Assembly: GCA_949987705.1 (NCBI GenBank)
Contig: OX465284.1
Coordinates: forward strand, 70,789,470 to 70,853,469
Direction of reading: 5' to 3'
DNA length: 64,000 nucleotides
DNA from: Thereva unica
Lineage: Eukaryota > Arthropoda > Insecta > Diptera > Therevidae
Made by a program: the position numbers and the translations under genes. How positions within the stretch are numbered: the first letter of the stretch is position 1; each line of letters opens with the position of its first letter. Below the pieces are notes generated by a model, which ran no database searches, had not been told where the DNA came from, and saw only the letters and a list, made by a program, of their open reading frames with translations. Of this stretch, positions 52,689 through 63,499 are shown piece by piece.

Positions 52689-55603
52689 CGTGTTTCCATA
52701 GGAGGAAACATGTTAAGATTTTTGTGATTAATCTTAATTTAAATTTATTATTATTTATATAAATTTATTTTTATAAAGATGCCTATTTGGTCAAGGGAAG
52801 CAGTGCTTCCTTTGCTTCCAAAGAGGAACCGCCACTGTCGGTCACCCTCATTTTTGTGATCCCTTCCATGGGCATCATGAGCTCCCTAATCCCTTTAATG
52901 CGATCCAGGATCTTCATGTGCCCATATAAGGCTCCTGACGTCTGCCATGCGGCATCCCGTCTCATCCGAATCGCTGAGGCTGCCGCAGTCTTCATCACCT
53001 GGAGATCTAACGGCAGCAGACCTAACAGCGCCTCCAATGCCGCGGCGGGTGTGGTGCGGAAAGCACCGCTCACACCTACGCTGGCCATTCTTTGCACCTT
53101 GTCCAAATGCCTCTTGACGGTTTTCTGTGTGGCTTTAGTCCACCAGACCACCGAGGCATAAGTTATGATGGGTCTCATCATCATGGTATATGTCCAGTAT
53201 GCTAACCTTGGTGAGATACCCCACCTTAGTCCACATACTCTTCTGCACTGGTGAAGCACCCTTGTCGCCTTCTTAATCTTCTCTTCAACGTGGTATTTCC
53301 AGGTTAGTCGCGAGTCCAAGTATACACCCAGATACTTGACCATCCCAGACACCTTGATCCTCGATCCAAAAAGCATGAGGGGCTGAAAATCCAGATCTTT
53401 AATCTTCCTAGTGAAGATTATCGCGTCTGTCTTATTGGCATTTATGGTGAGGCCCTTTTCCGTACACCACTGCTCAACCACTTGGAGTGCATTCCTCATG
53501 ATATCTGCCGTAGTGCTCATAAACTTGCCACGTGCCACAATCGCTACATCATCTGCATACCCAACGGTATGCACGCCCATTACCTCTAGCCGCCTGAGCA
53601 GAGTGTCCACAGTGATGTTCCACAGGAGGGGCGATAGGACCCCGCCCTGTGGGCATCCCTTGCTGACCCTCCCTCGAAGCCGCGAGTCTCGTGTCTGAAT
53701 CCTTACCGCTCTGTTTTTCAGCATGCTGTCCACCCACCTTACAATTATGGGGCTGACCTCGCGCCTCACCAGAGCGTCTTTGAGTTTGTTGAACTGTATC
53801 TTGTCGAAGGCGCCTTCGATGTCCATAATTACGGCCATCGCTATGCCTCCGGTATACAGTTCCCCCTCGGCTACTCGCACCAATTGGTGAAGTGCCGTTT
53901 CTGTAGATCTGCCAGCCTGGTAAGCGTGCTGGCTTCTACTTAAAGGGTGCCTCCTTAGCATAGTACTCTCCAGGTGGTCTGCCACCACTCTTTCCATTGT
54001 TTTCAACAGAAAGGATGTTAGGCTGACCGGCCTGGAGGACTTCGCCTCGGTGTAGTCCTTCTTGCCTGGCTTAGGGAGAAATACCACTTTGGTTTCCCTC
54101 CACACCGCCGGAATGTATCCTGTTGCTAGACAGGTAACGAATATTCCCTTAAGCCTGGGTGCAATGATTTCTTTGCCCCATTGGAGCAGCGCAGGGAATA
54201 TTCCGTCACGCCCCGATGTCTTGAAGGGAGAGAATGTGTCTATTGCACGTCTCACCCCTTCCTCTGTCACCACCCCGTTAGCCTCCTCTCGGTTCATCCT
54301 TGTAGCCATTCTGTTACGAATAGTCCAAGATTTACCCGAGATATAGCTGCCAGGAAAGTGAACTTCCATCAGGATCTTGTTGGTTTCCTCCAGCGTCTCC
54401 GTCATCCTCCCCGACGAGTCACGAACGAGTCCGACTTTGGAGACCGGGTCCCTGGAGATCATTTTCTGAAGTCTGCTGCCCTCAGATATGCTCTCCATGC
54501 TCGAGCAGAAGTCCCTCCACGACTCCCTTTTCCGTCGTCGCAGAGTTTGTTTCATTTCTCTTTTCTTGGCTTTGTAATTCTCCCAGGCAACCGGGTCATT
54601 GCACCTCATCGCTTGGTTGAAAGCCCTTCTGACCTCTTTCTTCAGTTTCTCCAGTTCCCTACACCACCAGGGTGTGGGATCATGGTCATCCACTGACGTA
54701 AGAGGACACGCCACTCGAAAAGCGTTCTCTATCACTGTCTGCAGGACATGCAACTGAGATTCTGCTTCTCTTGTAGTTTTCGGTGCCCTTGGCACGCGCT
54801 CCCCGAGATTCCTGCGCAACATTTCAGTATATCTAGACGTGTCCGTGTTGCGGGGAATTCTCGTTGTTCTAATTCCGTCTCCCCTGCCCGGGGTTCCGTA
54901 CGTTATCTCAAATGAAATGGCTCTGTGATCTGACATAGTCGTCCGATCCATCACCTCCCAGTTGGTCAATCTTGTTAACATCCGGTTGCTGCATAGAGTT
55001 ATATCTATGACCTCCCTTCGTCTAGCATCGACGAAGGTTGGTTCTGCCCCTCTATTTGCAATAACTAGATTGTTGCATTCCACAAATCCGAGCAAAGCCT
55101 CTCCTCTATGGTTGTCGTTGGTGCTTCCCCACACCGTGTTGTGTGCATTTGCGTCGCAACCAACTATTAACCCTGTGCCTTTTTCGCCACAGGTAATAAC
55201 CAGAATTTCCAACTCCCTGGTGGGCGGAGGATCTGGCGAATCGTACGGAAGGTAGGCTGAGGCTAAAATGAAAGCCCCACTTCCAGTACCTACGCGTACT
55301 GCTGTGAGATCTGGTGTGCACAAGTGCGGCAGTAAAACCGCCTGCACTCCGTGTTTCACCAGCACACATGTCCTCACTCTTTCATTCGCATTGGGAACGT
55401 ACAGAGTGTCAAAGCTCCCAGATAGTCCCCTAATCCTACCCTTGTAGATCCAGGGTTCCTGTATGAGAGCAATATCCAGCTTTATCTCACCGCAGCCTCG
55501 CGTCATCATTGCTGATGCTGCTCTGCTATGGTGTAGATTCAACTGGCAAACCTTTAATTGCCGGAACTGGCCCACCTCCCGCCCAGCTGACGAGGATTCC
55601 ATT

Positions 55604-56798
55604 TCACTGGTCCCCTTGTTCAGCTGCCTTTCCGGCCGGCTCTACCATTTCCTCCGGCTTGTCCTTCTGGAATCGCACGTAGGCAAGGTCCAGCCCGCAG
55701 TTGAGTTTCCCCCCTGCATGCCTGACCGCCTCCGCCTGCTCCTTCGGACACCATACGGTGAGAATGGTACCGCCGTTTTTCGCGTCACCATATCTACCTA
55801 TGCGACTGACCCTCCACTTAGAAGTGTCCGTCACACAGGCATTTTGACGACGTAATCTGGCTAGGATGGTTTCCTTGCTCTCCGGCGAACCGGGAACTCG
55901 GATGATCATCCTCCTCACATCCTTAAGGATGTGAAGGCGCTCCACTCTCAGATTGACTCCTTCCCATAGGTCAGTCATCTTTCCGACAGCTTCGTACAGC
56001 CAGGCCTTGGATTTTTGGTTCACGCACCTGAGTGCAATGACCCCGTCCTCCAAGTCTACCTCGGTAATACCGATGTCGCCAGCGTTGTCAGGCAGAGTCT
56101 AGTGCCTTCAGCAAGGCCGCTTTAAAAACGGTTACCTGTTTCGTGCCCAAACCCTCCTCCCTTCCATCGTCGGCCACACCCAAACGGAGGTCACTGCTTG
56201 CTATGCCTGCGTAGGTATTCTCCGCCACAGGCTCCGCACGCACGACCCCCGAGACAGAAGGGTTGACTCCTCCCTGTTTTACAGGTTGAGGTTGTCCACC
56301 CTTCCTTTCCCTGGCCTTATCCTCCCCTTCGACAGTAGAACCCACGGCTGAGGTGCAGAGACTTTCACCTCTAAACCTCTTCTTGGGTCCCACCTCCTCC
56401 GGAGTGGACTCGGCCGATCCCCCAACAGAGGAAGTTGCCTTCTTCTGTCTTTTGCGCTCCCTCTTCCTCTTCTGCTTCAGCTGCTTTCGCAGCCTCTTTT
56501 CCGAGTCGGATTCCTGCGCTAACGTAGGCCCAGAGCCGGCTGACCTCTTGACACATTGCTGCGTCGCATTGTCCACCTTCTCTGAGCATACCTCCAGGTT
56601 CAGCTTCACTAGCTCGCTCGCCGCCGCTTCTACGCTTTCCTGCGTGACTGCGTTGACATGCGAGTCGTCCACTTCCCTGTTCCTAGCAAGCAATAGATGG
56701 CCTCCCCCAGAATCCATGAGGCCGACCTCCGTAGAGGGTGGATTTCCCTGGCTTGCAGGTTTACCACCTGGGGTACAAATTCCCTTTGTTTTTTCCAT
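55604..56798 (-). pseudogene. D ORF1 (nucleic-acid-binding protein), one frameshift
   Basis: The first frame (56798-56088, 236 aa) starts MEKTKGICTPGGKPASQGNP and has a strongly basic centre (LRKQLKQKRKRERKRQKKA). It ends in LKALDSA followed by a stop. One nucleotide position earlier a second frame continues LPDNAGDIGITEVDLEDGVI and runs to 55604 with ALRCVNQKSKAWLYEAVGKM, MIIRVPGSPESKETILARLR, the conserved domain found in ORF1 of LOA-type elements (often annotated DUF4780). A single indel near 56090 thus breaks a protein of roughly 395 residues. ORF1 binds element RNA in this group. Its stop (TGA) is one base from the ORF2 ATG. Confidence 0.8.
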
Positions 56799-56885
56799 TG
56801 CTTTTACGTATTTATCTTAGTCAGGGCGTCCTAACGGGACCACGCCAGCCTCACCACCACGTCAAGGTGTAGATACATCGGTGAG

Positions 56886-56898
56886 GCAGCTAATAGTA
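56886..56898. repeat. Target-site duplication of LINE D, right copy
   Basis: An exact second copy of GCAGCTAATAGTA. Confidence 0.88.
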
Positions 56899-59355
56899 GC
56901 TTCTCTGTGTTATGTTTGTGATTTGAACCTTGACTCAACTATGTATTCAATTCACCATATACGTAGTATGTGTTGTGGTATGTAGTATGTGTTGTGGATG
57001 TGTGCCCATCCTTTTGAGATCTTCCATTTCCTGCCGGCTCAGGTGAATGAATATTGACTATTAAACTAAAGCACCGAGGCGACCTTGATAGCAGATCCAT
57101 AGGAGCGGGTTCCTAGCAAGCACCTCGTACACATCATTATCAAAGTTAATCTGTTAATCGGTTGGTTTTGCCGTCACTAGTGTCACTTTGATTAGTATTA
57201 GTCCACGCTACCAACCTTACCGCTAAGATTGTGCATCCACTTGTTTTTTGTTTGTTTTTCTGAATTTCCTAAGTCCACTTTCATTTTCCAAGAATACATT
57301 TCTTATCCAAATATTTCTTATTCCCTTATTACAAACTACGAAAATAAGATCATCTTAAGAGATAATCCTGCCACTTAAGATCTCAATTTTTCCCCAATCA
57401 AACTTCTTCAGATAACCTATAATCAAACGAAAGAATTAATGGACACCTTGCAGCCCAGGATTAAACATTTACCTGAGCAAAAAACACACAGCAACAAAAA
57501 CAAATTTCAAAGCCTTCCTGGCCGACGTTTACCAACCCAGCAACGTTCACGTCGAAATCAATTAAACCAGGAAGAAAATTTCTGCATAAATCGAATCCTT
57601 GTTATCGCTTAGCAAACATCAACGAATTGACACATGTCATAAGCGGCACTGAACATTACAAAACGACGAGCACAGCGCCTCCGAGCCTCTCTCGATGCCG
57701 GTCCCATAATTACAAGTCATGATCGGGGAAGATTCTGTCTGTTTACTTTGGCTGATATGAGCCAAGGAGAAAGAGTGAAAGACCCTAGCTGGGACCGACC
57801 TTTGTGCAAGGTGCAGGCAGTGTAGATGCGATGCACAACTCCTTCCATGCGCCTCGATATCATCAGCAGGAGGCTTCCTCGATTGGAGCTGAAAGCTGGA
57901 TTGCCTGATCAGATATCTCGGAAATTCCCTTGAGCATCAATCAAAGGCTATCAAGACACTCTCAATGTGCTCAATGGGCTGGAAGCCAATTAATTTCTGT
58001 CCACATGACATCGGCGGTATTTTTTGCGGCTCGTTTTGTTTTCTGGCAGATTAGATAAGCGGCGATATTCGCACACGTAAGCGGTGTGCTAGTTTCGGGC
58101 TAATTTTCTGCCATCTATCACCTCCGAATCTAGTTTTGCTAAATCCGCGACTTCCTGCCCGGGATCCCACTGCTGGGCCTGTCCGGGTCCCCCTGTGGTG
58201 GCGGCGTTGGCCAGGCGAATTCCCGCTCCTCATTACTCTGCGTGCGTCGATAATCGATTAATCCCGCTGATTTATTCGGCTTCGTAAGGAGGCTAAATGC
58301 CGGCCCATTATTAATATCGGAGCAGTCGGCTATTCTATTTCGCTGCAGCGCTAAATGGTCGCATATCTTTTAATTAAAACATTTGGACTCCGGTTGCCCG
58401 TTTCAGGCCCCGGTCGGCAGGCAACCTATAGAGAGGCGCTTCCCGTTCAGGTACAAGTCCGGCGGTAGAGGTACAAATGAAAACGTTTACACGGGAATGG
58501 ATTACATGACATCTGATCGGAGTCTCTCATTTAATTATATTGGATTCGTTTGCGTTTTATCTTAACCGACCGACTGGCGGTGATGACATTCTTTTTTTCA
58601 TTATTTTCTTGAAACCTCCTAAACGACACTATGCTGCGGCACACCATCCTCCATACACTGCACAGCCTCGTAGGTGCTCCTTTCGCCAGGGATATAGCCG
58701 CGAGAGCAGGTCTCATCCCAGCATGACAAGTGGCGCACTGGTTGTTGGTGCTGGTCTGGTGCATGGCCTTACACATTCCTCCACTAGGATTTGAATTGTC
58801 TTTCCGCCGTTTTCTGCAATTGAGGAAGTGTTTATGGTTATCAATAATTCTCCCAACCGGGATTGCCGGGGTCCTTATCGATTGCTTCTATCTATTATGG
58901 AGACAGCCGTAAATTGTTGGCTAGATCGGCTTTTATGGGATTTTGCAAGGTCGGAATGGCGTGATGATTGGTTACTTTTTACCTGGTAAATGGAGAAGCT
59001 CCAACTCTCAGAGCATGGCAGCGACGCTTCCTTTTGCGAAACTGAAAATTGTACTTTGTTGGCGAGGCAATAAGTTATGGGATTTATGGGCTCAATGCGC
59101 CAATCTTTGTTCTACATGAAAAGTCGTGAACGTTTAATTACTTCTTTAATTGCGTCATTTCTTTTCGATATTTTATTACTTTAGTCAGGTATTGTGATTT
59201 ATCAAGAGGTCTTGCTGTAAATCGTTTCGAAAGTTATGGAACAGCCATCTGCAGTACGCGGACCTTAACAGATTCTAATTAATGACTGATGTTTATGGTT
59301 TAATTTAATGATGGTTTTGTAAATATGTGGAAACAATTTTTTAGTAAAAAACGAC
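56899..59355. other. Unannotated, less AT-rich DNA
   Basis: No transposon feature and no convincing ORF. The 57.6-58.5 kb part has moderate GC content and includes ordinary-looking mixed sequence, so it may be single-copy or regulatory DNA. Confidence 0.5.
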
Positions 59356-59536
59356 GCATCAGATGTATACAAATATGCACAAACAAGTACCCAAGTTTTT
59401 ATGTAACAATTAAGACTCCTTCAACTTTCTTTCTCCCTCCACACAGTCTTAGGAGGGAGAAAGAAAGTTGAAGGAGTCTTAATTGTTACATAAAAACTTG
59501 GGTACTTGTTTGTGCATATTTGTATACATCTGATGC
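59356..59536. repeat. Perfect palindrome: 85-bp arms, 11-bp spacer
   Basis: 59356-59440 and 59452-59536 are exact reverse complements over all 85 bases, with the spacer ACACAGTCTTA. The arm begins GCATCAGATGTATACAAATA and ends TCTTTCTCCCTCC. No target duplication or terminal motif is evident outside. It may be a recent inverted duplication, a hairpin-RNA source, or an assembly artefact of fold-back reads. Confidence 0.98.
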
Positions 59537-61108
59537 TTAAACGATAGGTCATCAATTTCTACAGAAACGAGGTTTAAACAATTTGTACAATAATTAGTTT
59601 TTAACTACCGTAGTCAATAGAAATATGCCTATGTTGTATGAAACGTCATTTTAGATAGGGTTATCACCTTGTCTTAATTAAATATCTAGTAAAGGGGCCC
59701 GTTGGATAAGATATGTAGGTTATCCGCACTTTTACGAAAGAGTGGTGAAAATCTTACATTGGTCTAGCAGCAGGGAATGTGTGACCGCTTATAAGGCCCA
59801 TGACCAAAACAGGAGGCACCGCTGGAGGTTTGCATCCAGATACCATGGTGTCAGATTCCTACTGGCTAAACTCACTAACCCTTTTTCATGACGTTTGAGT
59901 CAATGTGTTAGTCAGTCAATGCGGTAATGGGACGCTTAAAAGGACTCACGAAGGTGCTCACCAGAGCCGAACTATGGGATTTGCGGATCAGCGACCTACC
60001 ATGTCTGCTTTCTTTGCGGAAAAAGCGACTTCGATGAAGCTTGCTACCCAGGGGCGGCGCTTTCATAGGTGTGAATGGAGCACTCGCACCGGGCGCCATT
60101 GAACGAGGGCGCTAGTTCAGAAGATTTAAAAAAAATTAAATAATTGGAAAAAAAAATTAAATTACAGGAATTTCACAAATTCTCAAGAAGTTACGAAAAT
60201 TCTGTCGCAGTACTATCTCATGCGAGAAAAATTGACTCCCCTCGTACAGGAAGTTACACGAGATTTTCATATAATTTCAATGATTCTACCTCAACGCAAA
60301 AAGTGAAGCCAGAGAGGTAAAAGTAAAAATTTCAGAAGAAAAATCCACCAAGTGAGAGAAAAATCTCTCATCCAACTGGTGTTCTCAAATTTGAACATGA
60401 GATGTAAATACAGAATTAATCAGTAGAATGAGAGAGACGAAATTTCATTTTCACGACGCTGGAGCACTTTTTGAAAATTTTGTAAAATGCACCATGTCAA
60501 GCCAATCGCTCTCGGTTAGAATCCGGTCCTGTTACAGGCTTTGGAATTTCCACCGTTTTTCCCCCTTCCCTTCTGCTTCGAATGTCCGAATTGGTTAACA
60601 AAGGTCCTGTTCTCATCTTCTCTCGGTAATTTATGGAGTGGTTTCTGCGGTTCTCTTCTTCTGCAAATTGACGTAACAACTTATATGCGACTGCTCCGCC
60701 AACTGCTTTGTCCGACCATTAATTGCTGGTTGACCACCGCATCGAACGATAACCCGTCTACATTTGTCTTCGCCCCATACAATTCCTTAAAGATCCAATC
60801 GGAGAATATTAGTAGTGCTCCAAATTCGCTCCGCTGGGATAGTTTTTGGATAGATTCTGCCAAAAGAAAGATGAATGAGCCCCAGAGCTAAGCACAAGAG
60901 CCTGTTTATATAAGACCTGTTCCATTCTAGGCTACACTAAGTAAGTTTAGGCCCATCCCAGAATGAAGAACCGACCGTTTAGTATCTATATTCAATGTTT
61001 TGAATGAACTTATTCTTACCCCCATTTTTTATTAGTCAAATACCAGTACCAGACTACCAGGTGAATAAGGTGAGGACCAGACCTAAGCGGGGCTTTGGCG
61101 CCTTATTA
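59537..61108. other. Unannotated DNA
   Basis: ORFs up to 116 codons without recognisable domains. CAGGGGCGGCGCTTTCATAG near 60050 looks like a single hAT-type terminus without its partner. Confidence 0.45.
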
Positions 61109-61365
61109 TTAACAGGTTAAGCTGGCGGGATACCTTATTATTGCTACCTCTGAGGACATGTGAGTATTTTTATTTGCCAATTCGTACGGGAATAATCCTA
61201 AAAATTTTGTAAAAACTATTTTGATACCACTTAGGGTTTCAGTAACCCAAACATTGCCAAATTCTTTAGCTCTTCTCTTAACAAATCTTAATAGCTTGTT
61301 GGCTCGGGCAGTAATTTTATCATAATGCAAATTGAACTTGTTGTCTAGGACTACACCTGTTCGGG
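61109..61365 (-). pseudogene. LINE reverse transcriptase C-terminal fragment
   Basis: The frame reads GVVLDNKFNLHYDKITARAN, KLLRFVKRRAKEFGNVWVTE, TL. This is the post-catalytic region of jockey/I-type RTs (G..LD..L.F..H...I..KA...L.F..R). It is cut at about 61358 by the neighbouring TGTTCGGGG sequence and deviates after TETL. Confidence 0.65.
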
Positions 61366-61794
61366 GCTATGGTAGCCTGTTTGAACAATTCAGTGATTAT
61401 AACAATAACTTAGAGTGAAAGACTGCGGCAATAATTCAACTTGTCACTTTATTTCAAAATTTAATTTCACAAAATTCGCTAATTATTACCTTAACTAAAT
61501 CTAAATTTAAATTAATTCAACTTCACTATATACTTATGTTTATTTATTGTATTTTCAAGCTTAGAAATTCCTGTAGTTGTAGATGGCCCTGACTGGTTTC
61601 TCTGCAGTTGGTGTGAATCTCTGCTATTCTGCAATCGGTATGAATATCTCTTCCAGCTATTCCGTGTATTAAATTTATTGGATTTTGTACATTAGCGTCA
61701 ATCCGACTAATGTATTCAATAGTTTCCTGAAATTTGAACTAATAGTTAGTTGTTAGAGAGTCACATTAAACTCAGGGCGATTAATGTAACCGTG

Positions 61795-61878
61795 AAATTA
61801 TATCAGCTCAATACGGCTAATATATTAGAAATTCGCAAATTATATCAGCTCAATACGGCTAATATATTAGAAATTCGC
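61795..61878. repeat. 42-bp tandem duplication
   Basis: Two adjacent identical copies of a unit containing TCAGCTCAATACGGCTAATA. Confidence 0.95.
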
Positions 61879-62038
61879 ATTACCTAAAATTCGTATAATG
61901 CGATCGAGATGAGACCACTAGCTGCAAATAGCGACTTCTTCTACCATCAAGCCGTGTAGAAGATCAAGAGTGATCTGAAGCTTTTGGGCAACGCGCTTCG
62001 ATATTTATTTGCTCCACTGTAATGCGACAGTGGAACCT

Positions 62039-62128
62039 GGTGGGGAGCTTTAGAACTTGTTGTGGATCGTGTTTCCTTAGCGGAGCTTGGTGGGGAGCTT
62101 CAGAACTTGTTGTGGATCGTGTTTCCTA
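62039..62128. repeat. 50-bp tandem duplication
   Basis: TGGGGAGCTT, then AGAACTTGTTGTGGATCGTG and TTTCC, occurs twice at a period of 50 bp with one difference. Confidence 0.9.
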
Positions 62129-62149
62129 TGTGTGCGTCAGTGTTGACAC

Positions 62150-62600
62150 TTGGCTGTCAATTCTGTCTGCTCGGTAGGTTTTATTATTATTTTTTTATAT
62201 ATATAGTTTAATTTAATTATTTTCTTTTTTCTCCCTTTAGGGTTTTAATGGGAGCCTCCTGACGACGTTGCGGTGGAACATTGGATTTTGTTGGGTTGTC
62301 AGATAAGTATTTTATGTATAAGGACTAATACTTTGTGGTAATTTTCGTTTCTTTTAGGGCAGCTGCTGCTGGACAATGTTTTCCTTTGGAAGAAAATTTT
62401 ATATGAGGAGGATCCTTTTAAATGATAAGTACGTTAAAATATATGACCTTATAATTATTGTTATGTATTTTTTAGGTACTTATTGGAAGATCGAACATCC
62501 TCCGGGGCCTTGAAGCGTTAGCTTCAATAGACGATGCCCTTGACACATATTTTATTATTGTTTTTTTTTTTTATATTATTATTTGAATAAAGAACACAAT
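62150..62600 (+). ncRNA. Possible spliced transcript with three short introns
   Basis: Three GT..AG intervals of 67, 51 and 47 bp (62174-62240, 62307-62357, 62429-62475) each end in a pyrimidine tract plus TTTAG, and two donors read GATAA/GTA. They separate exons 62241-62306, 62358-62428 and 62476 on, followed by AATAAA at 62586. Intron lengths fit insects. No frame stays open across the exons, so a coding role is doubtful. It could be a noncoding RNA, a UTR or chance. Confidence 0.3.
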
Positions 62601-62644
62601 TCACTTGATTTTGGTTGGGTTTTTATTTATCATGTAACAATCTT

Positions 62645-62648
<4 letters not shown>

Positions 62649-62674
<26 letters not shown>
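62649..62674 (-). repeat. Poly(A) tract (minus strand) after the 227-aa ORF
   Basis: A run of T on the plus strand begins immediately after the stop region of the minus-strand ORF, as expected for an integrated polyadenylated RNA. Confidence 0.8.
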
Positions 62675-62678
<4 letters not shown>

Positions 62679-63356
62679 CAACTTTAATTCTTGGTGTTGT
62701 TTATTGTTGTTGTTGGTTTTTTTTTGCTTTCTTTTAAGTGCGTTGGTGGAATGCCCTGGTTGAAGGGGTTTCCTTGGGGGATGTAGCACCACTCGACATG
62801 TCCTTTCTTTATTTATGGTGAATCGTAGGATGTTCCCTTCGAAGGATGTGCGGTATGATTTTTTGGCGCATATAATTTTCGCCCATGGGAGTGGAAGGGC
62901 CTTAATTTTCTTCCATAAGGCGGGTTCCACTATGACATTGGGCGGTGGTTGGTTGTGGCGCATCCGATACTCGTCCAGGGTGCTTATTTTATTTTTTAGG
63001 ATACGCTCAATAGGACTTGATTTGGTTATAGGTTTTGAGGTAGGGATTTGTCGTGGCACTTGTCTCCATCCTGCAATTCGTTTGATTTGGTACTCAAAGT
63101 CAGATAGTACATACTTTGTCTTATTCCTCGAAACTTTGTACTTGGCTTGTACTAGCTGAGACTCGATCTGCTTCCGTTCTACATTAACGGCATCAGTGGT
63201 CGAGTTTAGAAAGATAGTTCGTTCACGGAGTCTTGCGATTTCATGGGTTGACTTCTCTAAGGCTTGGCGGAGTTCATTTAGTTCTGAGTTCAATTCTTCT
63301 GGCGCATTTTTGACGTGACAACGTCTATTAAAACGATGAACGCCGGCTGCATGCAC
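62673..63356 (-). CDS. Unidentified protein of 227 aa, possibly retroposed
   Basis: Residues ~20-70 look like a coiled coil (LNSELNELRQALEKSTHEIA, ERKQIESQLVQAKYKVS). The middle is proline-rich with SSPIERILKNKISTLDEYRM. A compact conserved-looking segment includes VEPALWKKIKALPLPWAKII and SFEGNILRFTINKERTCRVV. The C-terminus is very basic and ends in an N/K/Q-rich tail. I do not recognise the family. The ORF is uninterrupted, intronless and directly followed by a poly(A) tract, which suggests a retroposed copy or the 3' gene of a retroelement. No reverse transcriptase is adjacent. The true start may be one of the inner methionines. Confidence 0.5.
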
Positions 63357-63373
63357 GAAAAATGATGACTCAT

Positions 63374-63410
63374 TGTCCCGTTATGTCCCGTTATGTCCCG
63401 TTATCTCCCG
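63374..63410. repeat. 10-bp tandem repeat (TGTCCCGTTA)
   Basis: Three exact units and one partial variant (TCTCCCG). Confidence 0.9.
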
Positions 63411-63499
63411 AAGTAATTTTAAAAATTTGATCGTAGTAATCTTAAAAATTTGATTAAAATTGTCAATATTTAATTAGATTAAATTTGTCAAATTGTCAA

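Larger units (their letters stand above)
49336..52845. mobile_element. hAT element of 3.5 kb inserted in D ORF2 (49344-52837)
   Basis: CAGTGGCGGTTC and its inverted copy GAACCGCCACTG are the termini; GGGAAGCARTGC recurs subterminally in inverted surroundings. TCGGTCAC flanks both ends (49336-49343, 52838-52845). The body is mostly AT-rich noncoding DNA with a nested hAT and small MITEs; no transposase of its own is recognised. It is therefore a non-autonomous or decayed element enlarged by later insertions. Confidence 0.92.
48423..55602 (-). pseudogene. D ORF2: endonuclease, reverse transcriptase and RNase H, split by a hAT
   Basis: The 5' part (55602-52838) encodes an endonuclease (residues 1-240: VCQLNLHHSRAA, LIQEPWIY, VGCDANAHNTVWG, MSDHRAISFE) and a reverse transcriptase (residues ~430-720: TSGRDGIFPALLQW, VVFLPKPGKKDY, RPVSLTSFLLKTMERV, DIEGAFDKI, CPQGGVLSPLLWNITVDTLL, GYADDVAIVA). 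At 52838 the frame enters the hAT and stops at 52783. Beyond the hAT, from 49343, the same frame gives VTERYH, then RNase H (YIFTDGSMIDGRAGAGVF, YQAEMLALLHAL, ALDNQAVIKRM, VRGHTGIDGNEKADNLA) and a zinc-type CRMCLEEPETATHIVCHC. Subtracting the hAT plus one duplication gives 3678 nt, exactly 1226 codons, so the insertion is the only disabling lesion I can see. The ATG lies one base past the ORF1 stop. Confidence 0.93.
48346..56885 (-). mobile_element. LOA-like non-LTR retrotransposon D, full length, split by a hAT
   Basis: On the minus strand, D begins at 56885 with a short leader, carries ORF1 (56798-55604) and ORF2 (from 55602), and ends about 75 bp after the ORF2 stop. A 13-bp duplication flanks it. 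Removing the 3494-bp hAT and one copy of its 8-bp duplication leaves about 5.04 kb, a usual size for LOA-type LINEs. Endonuclease, reverse transcriptase, RNase H and a terminal Cys motif all remain, in the LOA/I-group order. Confidence 0.9.
61358..62148. mobile_element. Possible solo LTR
   Basis: The segment starts TGTTCGGGGCTATGG and ends GTGTTGACA, so its ends read TGT...ACA, and it interrupts the LINE fragment. An AATAAA on the minus strand near 61430 would suit an LTR transcribed in that direction. No target duplication, primer-binding site or internal region is visible, so this is tentative. Confidence 0.25.

Noticed and set aside
52783..52837. Natural C-terminus of the D reverse transcriptase
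   Set aside because: The last 18 or so codons lie in the terminal repeat of an inserted hAT; the frame continues in RNase H beyond it.
60541..60891. 116-codon ORF and its antisense 60-codon partners
   Set aside because: No domain recognised on either strand; I could not support a retroelement gag or a host gene.
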